From positions 558,001 through 622,000 of the forward strand of contig OX442321.1 of the NCBI GenBank assembly GCA_949358305.1: a stretch of DNA of 64,000 nt, given 5' to 3'. The notes under the pieces are model-generated. The model did no database searches. It saw only the letters and a list, made by a program, of their open reading frames with translations, and had not been told where the DNA came from. Shown here piece after piece: positions 36,471 through 46,300 of the stretch (positions are counted from its first letter, which is position 1; every line of letters begins with the position of its first letter). The DNA comes from Strigamia acuminata. Its lineage: Eukaryota; Arthropoda; Chilopoda; Geophilomorpha; Linotaeniidae. The translations under genes and the position numbers were made by a program.

Positions 36471-37375
36471 ATGCGTTTCTTCTGGATAAGCACTGAAACT
36501 TGTTTTAACGTTTATGCCCATATATACGCTGACACGATCATTAAATGCCTGACATGCTTATTGATAGCTATTGCAATTCTTCTCATTGTGAAATTTAGAC
36601 ATTTTTATTATTTTGCAGCGGAGACTATCACTTTTATTCTCGACAAGAAATTACTATACTTTTAAATTCCGGACATGCTCATAATAATATCATTACCATT
36701 GACCAGTGGGAAGAGCTAAACATTATACAAACAGTTTTTTATAATCAAAATAAACAAACTTTAGTTTCCCAGAGTCAGACGGGTAAGAACCCTCAGAAGA
36801 CAATATCAGAGAGCATGGCAAAGAAATTATCGGCACGCGCCACTGAATCCTGGAGCTGAGGAATATTTCGAGAATTTGAGGAATGAATTGTTAACACATT
36901 CATTTATTGTTATGTTGTAGTAAAAAGTATTAGAATTTATGCCCACATATATGCTGACACGATCATTAAATGCCTGAGATTATTATTGATAGCTATTGCA
37001 ATTCTTCTCTTTGTGAAATAGTAAGTCAAATAAAATAAATAATTATTATTTATTTATTATAAATTAAATATTTAAATTTAGACATTTTTATTATTTTGCA
37101 GCGGAGACTATCACATTTATTCAGAAATAGAAATTGCCATACTTTTGAATTTCGGATACGAACATGATAATGTCATTACCTATGAGCAGTGGGAACAGCT
37201 AAGAGCTCAGTCGGCAAGTTAAACATTATACAAAACAGTTTTTTATAATCAAAATAAACAAACTTTAGTTTCCTAATGAGAGAAGAGTAAAAACACACCA
37301 GAAGCAATATTTACGAGCTTGGCAAAGGATTATGCACATTCTGAACTGAGAGCTGAAGAATACTTTCAGCAAAAA
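36471..37375 (+). pseudogene. Myb-like/TM family copies 9 and 10, hydrophobic first exon
   Basis: Two tandem copies. The first starts at an ATG (MRFFWISTETCFNVYAHIYA), has lost most of its first intron, and has b (YSRQEITILLNSGHAHNN) and c (FPRVRRVRTLRRQYQRAWQR, then GAEEYFENLRNE) segments. The second (from about 36,930) has the helix LRLLLIAIAILLFVKY, a normal intron (37021-37102), a b exon (GDYHIYSEIEIAILLNFGYE, TYEQWEQLRAQS) and a c-like tail (TPEAIFTSLAKDY, EEYFQQK). Confidence 0.5.
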
Positions 37376-37814
37376 AGGACAATTAATTCATTTATAGCGT
37401 CAAGTTGAGATCTATTATCAAGTGAAACGGAACATCTACAACAACACAGTTTAACATTTTTTGTGTTGATTTATTTGATGTTGATTTTGTTGGTTGAGTT
37501 AATATTTGTATTGAATTTATTCATCCTCGTGCTAGTTAAATCTATAAATTTTTAATACTTTGTAGAAGGAAAAAGAAATATTTTTCCACTGCACATGACA
37601 ATTCTATTTTGCTTGTTTTGAGTATAGGCAGAGATCTTTTGTATTTATTTTCGATGAGCATTGAGAAAAGCTACATGTGTTGTAGCAATGTGTACTAGTA
37701 CAGTTACACAAGGAAGGACAATAGCGCTATACTGACTTTCGCCTTCGAAAATCGGAACAGAAACATTACTAATGAGGACTGGGAACATTTTCTGTATAGT
37801 TATACAGTATATCA

Positions 37815-38030
37815 AAGGTAGTTTTGCAATTCTATTTTGCTTTGTTTTGGGTATAGGCATAGAGCTTTTGGATTTATTTTCGACGAGCATTGGGAAGAGC
37901 TACGAAATATATTTGTAAATTTGACATTTTTTACGATCAAACTTCAGTTTCAACCCAATATTATCGAGTTTGGATATATAACTTGCAGCGTACTAATTTG
38001 CCAGCTGTTATTGAGCGATAGTTTCAAATA
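37815..38030 (+). pseudogene. Myb-like/TM family copy 11
   Basis: A b exon (NSILLCFGYRHRAFGFIFDE, HWEELRNIF) is followed by its intron and a c exon (FQPNIIEFGYITC), in which an alternative frame gives the conserved-looking YYRVWIYNLQ and ERYFQ. A frameshifted duplicate of the b exon lies at about 34,640-34,745. Confidence 0.45.
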
Positions 38031-38194
38031 AAGAGAGCCCATTGTTTTAACGCACTTTAAAATTTTTTGGATGTAGTGACAGTCCAATGACATAATGAAA
38101 TCTTTTGTATCATTTCAGTTGGAATGTCAACCCATGTGACAATATGAAGCATGAAAGAGATTAAGAACTACATGGAATGTCATTACACATGCAA

Positions 38195-38500
38195 AAGCCA
38201 TCCGCAAATGCATTTTCCCAAATGCATTTTTTCCATCTGCAAATGCATTTTTTCCATCTGCAAATGCATTTTTTCCATCTGCAAATGCATTTTTTCCATC
38301 TGCAAATGCATTTTCCCAAATGCAAATGCATTTTTTCCATCTGCAAATGCATTTTTTCCATCTGCAAATGCATTTTTTCCATCTGCAAATGCATTTTTTC
38401 CATCTGCAAATGCATTTTCCCATCTGCAAATACATTTTCCCATCTGCAAATACATTTTCCATCTGCAAATGCATTTTTTCCATCTGAAAATACATTTTGT
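38195..38500. repeat. 21-bp minisatellite, about 14 units
   Basis: The unit CATCTGCAAATGCATTTTTTC repeats with minor variants (shortened T-runs, CAAATACA). Because 21 is a multiple of three and the unit lacks stops, several frames on both strands stay open through the array, giving Lys/Cys/Phe-rich spurious proteins. The homologous place at about 30,358-30,400 holds only one or two units. Confidence 0.9.
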
Positions 38501-38995
38501 TTGCTTGAAAATGTCATTTTTAAAGTTTACGGCAATCATCTGAGCCACTGATCACTTTGAAAATAAAAAGCAGGTTTCAGAAATCAAATCCCAAAAACAC
38601 TTGATGGCACGAAAAATGGCTAATTCAATTTCAAATGAAAAATTCAAACCAAACTTTGAAAAACCATCAAAAACCACCAAGAGCTCCAAAAGGCCAATCA
38701 AATAATATTCTTGCCAAATAAATATTCAACCACACACAACTGTAGAAATACATTAGAAAATACATTTCGAAATAGGACTGTAGTAGGCCTAAAATGGCGC
38801 AAACAATAGCAAAATAAATGGATTATTTTTCAAAGAAATACGAATTCAAAATGGAAATGTTAATCCCGTAAACTGTTTGGAAATCAAACCCGAATTAACC
38901 AACCTTTCGAAAATCAAACCCGAATTAACCAACATGAAATTCTATCACAGACAAAATATTAACTAAAATCAAACCGTCGGATAAAAAGCCTAACC

Positions 38996-39799
38996 GGAAC
39001 AATTTTACTTTACTGGCCACCTCTCAGATCATCTCCAAAATTTGGATATAGGGGTATTCTAGGGTGAAAAAACGAATGGCGTTGACGGTTTTTGGGGCAA
39101 ACGGAAGCGGAAGCGGAAAACAGCAGATTAACGACCAGTGATGGCCATCAAATGTTTACTTTCTCATTTTTATAACCCTAATTTCATTGTTAGCTGTCAG
39201 TCAATCTCTCCCCAGCATTGTTACGCACGTGCGCTCTTATTGTCAGCCATCTTTATTTTTATACCAGTTTTCCACCTGATTTTACACGATTTGTTCAGTT
39301 TCATCATCCATACACTTAAAAGAGGTTTCCATTTTATCCCAGGTTTGTACCCTCGTTTTTCTACCTTCGTTTTGGGGTCACCTAATCTACTAAAAACCAC
39401 GCCCCTAGTTTTAACCTCACCTAACCTAACCTCACCTAACCTAACCTCACCTAACCTAACCTCACCTAACCTAACCTCACCTCACCTCACCTAACCTCAC
39501 CTCACCTAACCTAACCTCACCTAACCTAACCTAACCTAACCTAACCTAACCTCACCTAACCTAACCTAACCCACGACACAACAACAACATAAAGGACAAC
39601 AACAACAATGGGCCATATAATTCCAATGCTTAACCTAACCTCACCAGTATAAACAAACTACTAATAAACTCTTGATTTTCGCTTCCGCTTTCGTTTGCCC
39701 CAAAAACCGTCAACGCCATTTGTTTTTTCACCCTTCAATACCCCTAAATCCATATTTTGGGGATGATCTGAGAGGTGGCCAGTAAAGTAAAATTATACC
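38996..39799. mobile_element. Mutator-like (MULE-type) non-autonomous element carrying TTAGG-like repeats
   Basis: Inverted termini of about 115 bp begin GGAACAATTTTACTTTACTGG on the left and end in the near-complement on the right. They include TTCCGCTTCC-rich and GACGGTTTTTGGGGCAAACG blocks. The element is flanked by an exact 9-bp duplication AGCCTAACC (38987-38995 and 39800-39808). Nine-base duplications with long terminal repeats are the Mutator pattern. The paralogous site near 31,052 shows the uninterrupted sequence. Inside are CCTAA/CCTCA arrays. No transposase frame. Confidence 0.8.
39408..39572 (-). repeat. Interstitial (CCTAA)n/(CCTCA)n telomere-like array
   Basis: About 165 bp of CCTAA units (TTAGG on the minus strand) alternate with the CCTCA variant. 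The array lies inside the Mutator-like element and is opposite in strand to the short array at 36,369. Confidence 0.9.
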
Positions 39800-40410
39800 A
39801 GCCTAACCTAATCCTTTCTCTTTTCAGAAGAAAATACATTTCGAACTAAATCTATAGTAGGCCTAAAATGACCAACCTTTTGGAAATGGAAATCAAACAC
39901 GGATTAACCAACCTTTTGGAAATGGAAATCAAACCCGAATTAACCAACCTTTTGGAAATCCAACCCAACCTAATCGTTTGGTTTTGCAATATTCTCATCA
40001 CGAAAACGAATGGAAACACCGAAAAACATCATCGAACCGAAAAGCAAACGACAAACGACAAATGGAGAGAAATGGAATGAGGAACAATAACACGCGCTGT
40101 CGCTAAGCAGCGGGGAAAGCATCACTATTGGTTGGAAGGAATCAACGTCAACAAATTGCATCATTCTCCTCTGTTAATAATAATTATTACCACCAGAGTA
40201 ACTCTGCAACTCACAATCACAAGTCAGTGTCAGAAAATTTGAAATTTCGATTAGCAAGTGGTAAATTTTAAAATCAATTTTTCAAACCAACAGAAAAAAA
40301 TAAAGAAAATAAAAGAAAATTTAAAATTTAAATTTAAAATTCACCTTTTTTTTGGCGAAATGTCACCTGTGGCTGACTCGGGCACCCAAATCTCAAACTC
40401 TGCCGTCGTG
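39800..40410 (+). repeat. Segmental-duplication copy 2, right part
   Basis: It continues the duplication matching 30,600-31,480. It includes the repeated unit AACCAACCTTTTGGAAAT, also present at 30,640-30,740 and 38,880-38,930. The left part of this copy runs from about 38,100 to 38,960. Confidence 0.7.
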
Positions 40411-41177
40411 GTCAAGTCTGGTCGGACGGAACTAGAAAAAACAAAGAAATTAAAAGCTATACTGTACAAGGACATTTTTTATCATGGGCTCCGAAATCCT
40501 TGAAAATTCTCCGTGGACTGGGTATTCTACAAACATCCTTCGATATATTACAATTTTTATCAATTATATTCTGTTAAAAATGCAGAAATAACACGACTTT
40601 TTAAGTGTAAACGGTAGAATAACGCACGTGACTTTGAATTTCTTGTTATTTTTGCCGGAAATAAAGAAAAACGTTACATTTGTTTAAAGATTTCTGAATT
40701 TCGAAAGCATTTTCAAACCTTTTCCACGGATGTTTGAAGGTTTTTAAAAGATTATTCGACCGCATTCTTGTACAAAGTTTGTGCTATTCATCGCCCATGT
40801 CCATGCCTGAACTCTGCGATAAACTGACCAATGTCTGCAGAGGCGGATTTCTATCAACCCTTTATTTTTCAGGTCCCTAATTGAAAACAAGGAGTTTTAT
40901 GGGTAGCCCAACTAACCCAATTTCTCACACAACTCAATGTCCAAAATGCTTTTGTCGCCTCACAAACTGTTGAGTACGGTAGTTGGGACTGTTAGCTGTG
41001 GTGGCGTACGCAGCCATTTTGTATTTCTCTCATCGACACTACTGAATTTCACCCATTTCCATAATTCTAATAATACATAAAGTGATTTTAAACCACAAAT
41101 AAATGGTTTTCAATACAATATTACCTTCTTGTGGCCATCATAACGGTGAAACAAATGAATTAACTGAAATTTTTGTC
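40411..41177. other. Intergenic
   Basis: No gene recognised. The first part may continue a duplicated exon region (about 40,361-40,503). Confidence 0.35.
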
Positions 41178-41528
41178 AGTAGCGCCTGTGCGACAGGATG
41201 CTCCGCGCCATTTTGCTTGCTCTGCGCATGCTCCCAGACAGGCGCAACTAATGCATGTTTCATTGGAAAATGCGCCAAAATACGACTTATTTCAGTTGGA
41301 ATTGAGTAACATAAGCCTAATTAAGCTTACTTGTACATTATTTTACTCCCAAAAACGTTTTGAATATAGACAGAGTGCAGAATCTGCAAATGGGTTTCAG
41401 TTTTCTATTTTGGCGTATATTTCAATAAAACATGCATTAGTTTTGCCTGGACTTTACTGCTTTACTGCTCCGGGAGCATGCGCAGAGCAAGAAAAATGGC
41501 GCGCAGCATCCCGTCGCCAGGGCTACTA
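41178..41528. mobile_element. Foldback element, about 350 bp
   Basis: Imperfect inverted arms of about 110 bp (41,178-41,290 and about 41,405-41,528) share GGATGCTSCGCGCCATTTT, TTGCTCTGCGCATGCTCCC and ACTAATGCATGTTT. The target duplication is not clear to me. No coding sequence. Confidence 0.7.
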
Positions 41529-41690
41529 CAGTTACTATTTCTGTTCGCAAGAGGACGCTATATGTAAACATCAAACATGGCGGCATAAACAACTGCAACA
41601 AGTATTTTATGGTTGCAAAAAAAATCACATCATCAGTCATCACCATTCCAACACAAGTTTAAACAATACATTTTTATATTAAATAATGCG

Positions 41691-42971
41691 ATGTTTTCGT
41701 CGTGGTTTGGCAAGGTAAAAAGCAAAAAGAATAAGACTCGTGTCTCGGTCTCATTTGCAAATTTGATCGTCATTTCTAACTTATTTTTTAAAATCCTTTT
41801 TCAGTTCAACGAATTGCATCAAAATCACGATAACGACGATGGTGTTGATCGCCATGTACGCCGAAATAATAGTCTACTACGTCGCGTCGAGCCAATGGAA
41901 ATGTTTACCGTTAATTAATGAAATCCATTCGATTGCTTCTTGTTGGCAGATATTTGTCGAAAACGTTTACGTTAGCTGTGAAACACTCAACCAGAAATGA
42001 TAATATTTCTCGGGGATTTGATGGACGAAAGCAGTGTTTGCACGGATGAAGTGTTTTCCATCTATACTTAAAACCACTCCAACGTTGACCTATGCCAGCC
42101 GGTTTACGCCTAACTGTGTACTGTGTTCTACTACGTGGAAAAGTAGTTCTGTACCTTTGACAATGTTGGTAATCGATCACATGGTCTGGAGTTTTTTACA
42201 AATATGGTGTTATGAGCTACTTTTTGTGCTACTACACCAGTGATACGGCTCGAACCATAGGTCAACGTTGGAGTGGTTTTGAGTATACACCCAACGATTT
42301 TTCAATTTGTTCGCGACAGAGGAAGTGCCGAAGGTGCTTAACGAGATTAAATAAACAATAAATATCGATAAGAGTGTCACTGATTTATTTTGACAATTAT
42401 TTTCAGTTGTATATCTCCGGCGATAACGATATTGGAGGAGAAGGTGGCGATAAAGTAACGGATCAAAAGGTTAATCGCTTCAGAGAATCGTTTCACGACG
42501 ACCAACACGTGATTTTTAAATTTGCCGAATATGCGCGGGTAATTAATTGAATTGAATTAAAATAAATTAATTTAAACTCTACTTGCTTTTAATTTTACAT
42601 TTGCAGGTGAATTATTTCACTCGGGAGGCTGAAAAAACCGATCTCTCTTTAACCAGGAAACGCATTCTAGTCACTCATTTTCCACTGCTTCCGGTGTCGA
42701 AAATATTCGGAAAAGAGGTTCCGTGAAGCGAATTTCTCGAGAGAAAAAAATGATTTATTTATTTTAATTTTAGATCGTCACCAAAACGAGGCCGGATCTC
42801 ATTTTCTAAGAAGAACGGAACGTTTCTCGATCAACAACATTTGGAATTAAACGACAGAATCTGGACGTTCAATCTCAACGAAACCTTACACAAGATTCTC
42901 GTTCCCACGTGTTCCTACCGCATGGGACGACAGAACATGGGATACGGATTTGCAGTTATTCAGCAAAAATA
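41691..42971 (+). pseudogene. MPPE1/PGAP5-like metallophosphoesterase, broken
   Basis: Segments in order: a possible first exon (MFSSWFGK); a membrane helix (TTMVLIAMYAEIIVYYVA) ending SSQWKCLPLINE; YLSKTFTLAVKH; IIFLGDLMDESSVCTDEVFS; YISGDNDIGGEGGDKVTDQK at 42,408-42,539; VTHFPLLPVSKIFG at 42,608-42,717; and LHKILVPTCSYRMGRQNMGY at the end. FLGDLMDE, GDNDIGGE, a His-containing THFPL and VPTCSYRMG fit the PGAP5/Cdc1 family, which removes ethanolamine phosphate from GPI glycans in the early secretory pathway. The first metal-binding motif (ADPQ-type) is missing. One-base shifts occur near 41,977 and 42,785. A MITE splits one exon, and a copia element sits 8 bp after the stop. Confidence 0.7.
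42065..42285. mobile_element. 221-bp TA-flanked MITE inside an MPPE1-like exon
   Basis: The ends TACTTAAAACCACTCCAACG and the complement of CGTTGGAGTGGTTTTGAGTA pair over about 28 bp, with TA on both sides (42,063-42,064 and 42,286-42,287). The flanking coding sequence joins in frame across the empty site (FSIYTQRFFNLFATEEVPK), so the insertion split an exon. Confidence 0.85.
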
Positions 42972-42979
42972 GTTGTTAT

Positions 42980-43216
42980 TGTTAGATTGACAGGCGCCAA
43001 TATTGCTACAGACATTAAAGGATTAGGAACAGGACCTCGTGGACAAAGGGAGAGAAGAAGCGCAGGGTCGTGAACTGTCAGCGACCCCAACTAAACAACC
43101 AATGAGAGAATTTCGTTTTGACCCCACAAACTGTATTTAACCCCCCTGTTCAGAAATAAAACTCACTTGTCAATTTTCAACCTTTCAACACGTGTGTTCT
43201 TTTGAGATGTACAACA
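42980..43216 (+). repeat. 5' LTR of the copia element
   Basis: 237 bp, TGTTAG...CAACA. It contains a TATTTAA promoter-like motif and an AATAAA toward the end. Confidence 0.95.
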
Positions 43217-43352
43217 CATGGTAGCAGAGGCCAATGGTTTAAGACACACAAAAAGTATACAATTACAAGTCACGAGAGAAGCGGCTGAATTTTTTCAAAC
43301 GAGGGAGCGATAAGACGTAAGTCGCTGAAAAATCAACCAAAAACGTGAAGTC

Positions 43353-43384
<32 letters not shown>

Positions 43385-43391
43385 CAACAAG

Positions 43392-46300
43392 ATGACCACC
43401 ACAAAACTCCATGTGGTTTCGAACGTGGAACTCCTGAACGACTCAAACTACACCCTGTGGTCAGAGAGAATTGAAACGATTCTGAGAGGACGAAAGCTGT
43501 GGCGAGCGGCCATCGCAGGAGCGGAACCCCCACACGGTGTGGCCGACGCCGAGGACTTCGAGGCCAAAGAGAAAATATGGGAGACGTGGGACGACAAAAA
43601 TGCCGAAGCGATCGAGATAATGATTGGCACATTGACGGGCGACCAGGTGTTGAAGTACCGCGCTTCCCGAAACGCAAAAATTCTTTGGGAGAAGATCAAG
43701 GAAAATATGCAGACGGACAACACGCAGCTTCAATTAGAATGCAACATGCAATTAACGCATTGCAAGATGGACAAGACGGAGACCATCGACCACTATTTGA
43801 ACCGAATCGAAGCACTCCAGACGGAAAGCGCCCAACTCGGTAAGGACATTACTGACCTGGAAGTGAGATTTTATGCCCTTCACGGACTGAGAGACGAATT
43901 CCACCCCACCGCATTGGCAATCAAAGCAAACAAGACGCTTACAAACAAGGAGGCACGCGCGATGCTAAAACAAACCGAGACGAGGGGGCAGAAAGCCAAC
44001 GAGACACGCGCACCAGATGCAGCTTACGAGACCAAGGTGAAAAGATTCGAGAAGGGCACGGGCGTGCGCAAGTGCTACAACTGCGACATGCCGGGGCACA
44101 CGGCGGGAGAGTGCCGTAATCCCACGCTTTGCTACAACTGCCGGGGAACTGGACACCGAGCGAGCGAGTGCAGACAGCCAAAGAGGGAGAATAAAAACGG
44201 CGGACGCAACGCAAAGAAGCCACACTCGAAGGGGCCACCAAGAACACTGCGTGCACGCGAAATCGGACCCGAGAGGCCACAGAGAATGCTGAGAGCGTTC
44301 GAAGTCGAAGATAAGGAACCACAGGAACCTATGGAGAGCATCGGGACACCTGAAGATGACGTAAGTGAAAAATTTGATGAAATATTAGAAGAAACATTAG
44401 AAGAAAATTTAGAGGAAAATTTAGAAGAAAAATTTGAAGAGAAAATAGTAGAGAAAATAGAAGAAAAATTAGTAGGAAAAATAGAAGAAAATTTAGAGGA
44501 AAATGTAGAAGAAAAATTTGAAGAGAAAATAGTAGAGAAAATAGACGGAAAATTAGTGGGAAAAATAGAAGAAAAAGGTTTCATTGCGACATGCGAGCGG
44601 GCGGGGCGTTGCGAAGAAAATAATGAGCAATGGATACTGGATTCGGGCGCCACATCCCACATGGCGAAGTCAAGGGGTATATTCGCGACGTATACGCCGG
44701 AGAGCCGTGCAATTCAAGTAGCGGACGAAGGCACGACGATTAGAACGAGCGGGATCGGGGATATCTGCGTGAAAACGACGACGAGCCAAGACGTGCTGCG
44801 ACTCGAGCGGGTGTTGCACGTGCCAAGACTTGATTCAAACTTACTGTCGGTGCCCAAGATCGTTGACAAGAAGATGAAAGTCCTATTTGAAGAGAAAAAG
44901 GCAACAATACTGTCAACAGAAGGGGAGAAAATCCTAACCGCACTACGAGAGGGAGACAGTTTCGTCATAAATTTAAAAATCGAGAAAAACGGAAACGCGC
45001 GACAAACGAAAGAAATAAACACGACATGGCACCAACGACTTGGCCACCTGGCGCCCGACACGATGCGAACGATGATGAACGACCAACTGGTACGTGGATT
45101 GACATTAAATCGAAACGAGAAGGCAAAATGTGACGCGTGCATTAGAAGCAAATTAACTCGCAAGCCACACAAGCCCGTGAACACACGACAATCAAGCGCT
45201 GTCATGGATTTGTGGCACGTGGACCTCATCGGGCCCCTCAAACCCGAGTCATTAGGAAAAGCAAGATTCATTCTCACCGTGGTGGACGACTACAGCAGGA
45301 AAACATTGATTAGAATTTTAAAAACAAAGGATGAAACGTCAGAAGAACTGAAAAATCTAATCACGAGATGCGAGCGGCAAACTGGGAGGCGACTCAGAAA
45401 AATTCGAAGCGACAACGGAGGGGAGTTCATCGTCGGGACCCTGAGCGCGTGGTTCAAGGAACGCGGAATTGACCACCAGCTGACCACACCTTTCTCACCT
45501 GCCAGCAACGGAGTCGCGGAGCGCCACAACCGGACAATTATCGAGATGACAAGGACGATGTTGTGCGACGCGCAGCTGCCACTCAACTTTTGGGCCGAGT
45601 GTGCCACGACGGCGGCACACATACGAAACTCGTGCACATCCAGGGCACACGGAAAGACGCCATCGGAAATCTGGGACAAGCGGAAACCAACCGTGAAGTA
45701 TTTGAAGCGATACGGATGTGTCGCGTACACACTCATACGAGATGCAAACCGCACGAAGTTGGAACCGAAGGCGCAGAAAGGAATATTCGTGGGCTACTCA
45801 CAAAATCGGAAAGCATACCGAATCTACAACCCCAACACGAGGAAAATAAATGAAGAAAGAAACGTGAGATTCCTGGAACACGAGTTGGGAGCGACGCTGC
45901 TACACGGAGAAGCCCAACCCGAAACGACACACTGCAACGTACTATTTGAGTTTCAAGAAACTGATACAGAGGCTGAGAATGCACCACGAGACGAAAATGA
46001 AATCACACGACCCGAACAAGATGGAAACGAGAACGAGCCCACACAAAACGAGAGCGAGCCGACACAAGACGAGAGGGAGTCGACACCAGACGAAAACGAA
46101 CCGACTCGAGACAAGACCGAACCGACACAAAGCGGAAATGCAGCCAATACACAAGCGAATAAAATCGGACGACCAAAGGGCACCACCAACGCTGCAAATA
46201 CAGAAAAATTACGCGAACAAAGGGCCGAATACGAGCAAACACTCGTGCAACAAGGCGCGCGCAGAAGCAGCCGAAAAAGAAAACATAGAGCATATAGATC

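Larger units (their letters stand above)
26966..38060 (+). repeat. Degenerate array of a Myb-like/transmembrane gene family
   Basis: At least nine partial copies of one small gene family lie here in the same orientation, mixed with spacers. Recurrent pieces are: (a) a first exon (MNFSIYHSLTALRISADIYM, or a hydrophobic form ending AIAILLFVKY); (b) an exon with the pattern Y...LL.F(G/V)Y....I...(H/Q)W..LR; (c) an exon starting FPTVTLIALKRHYRQLW, with a variant tail VEEYFQ; (d) a hydrophobic segment such as GDIVLVVFMICMLICFLIY followed by a short tail and stop. Introns between a-b and b-c are conserved (GTAATTCAAAT...TTTGTAG; GTAAATT...TTTCAG). Most copies carry stops, frameshifts or deletions. 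I do not recognise the family; segments b and c together resemble a three-helix SANT/Rap1-Myb fold. Confidence 0.6.

Noticed and set aside
38195-38500. Regular short repeats resembling a CRISPR array
   Set aside because: No unique spacers, units are directly tandem, and the genome is eukaryotic.
38127-38551. Five long overlapping open frames rich in Cys, Lys, Trp or Phe on both strands
   Set aside because: They are produced by the 21-bp repeat, whose length is a multiple of three and lacks stops. No start, domain or splice context.
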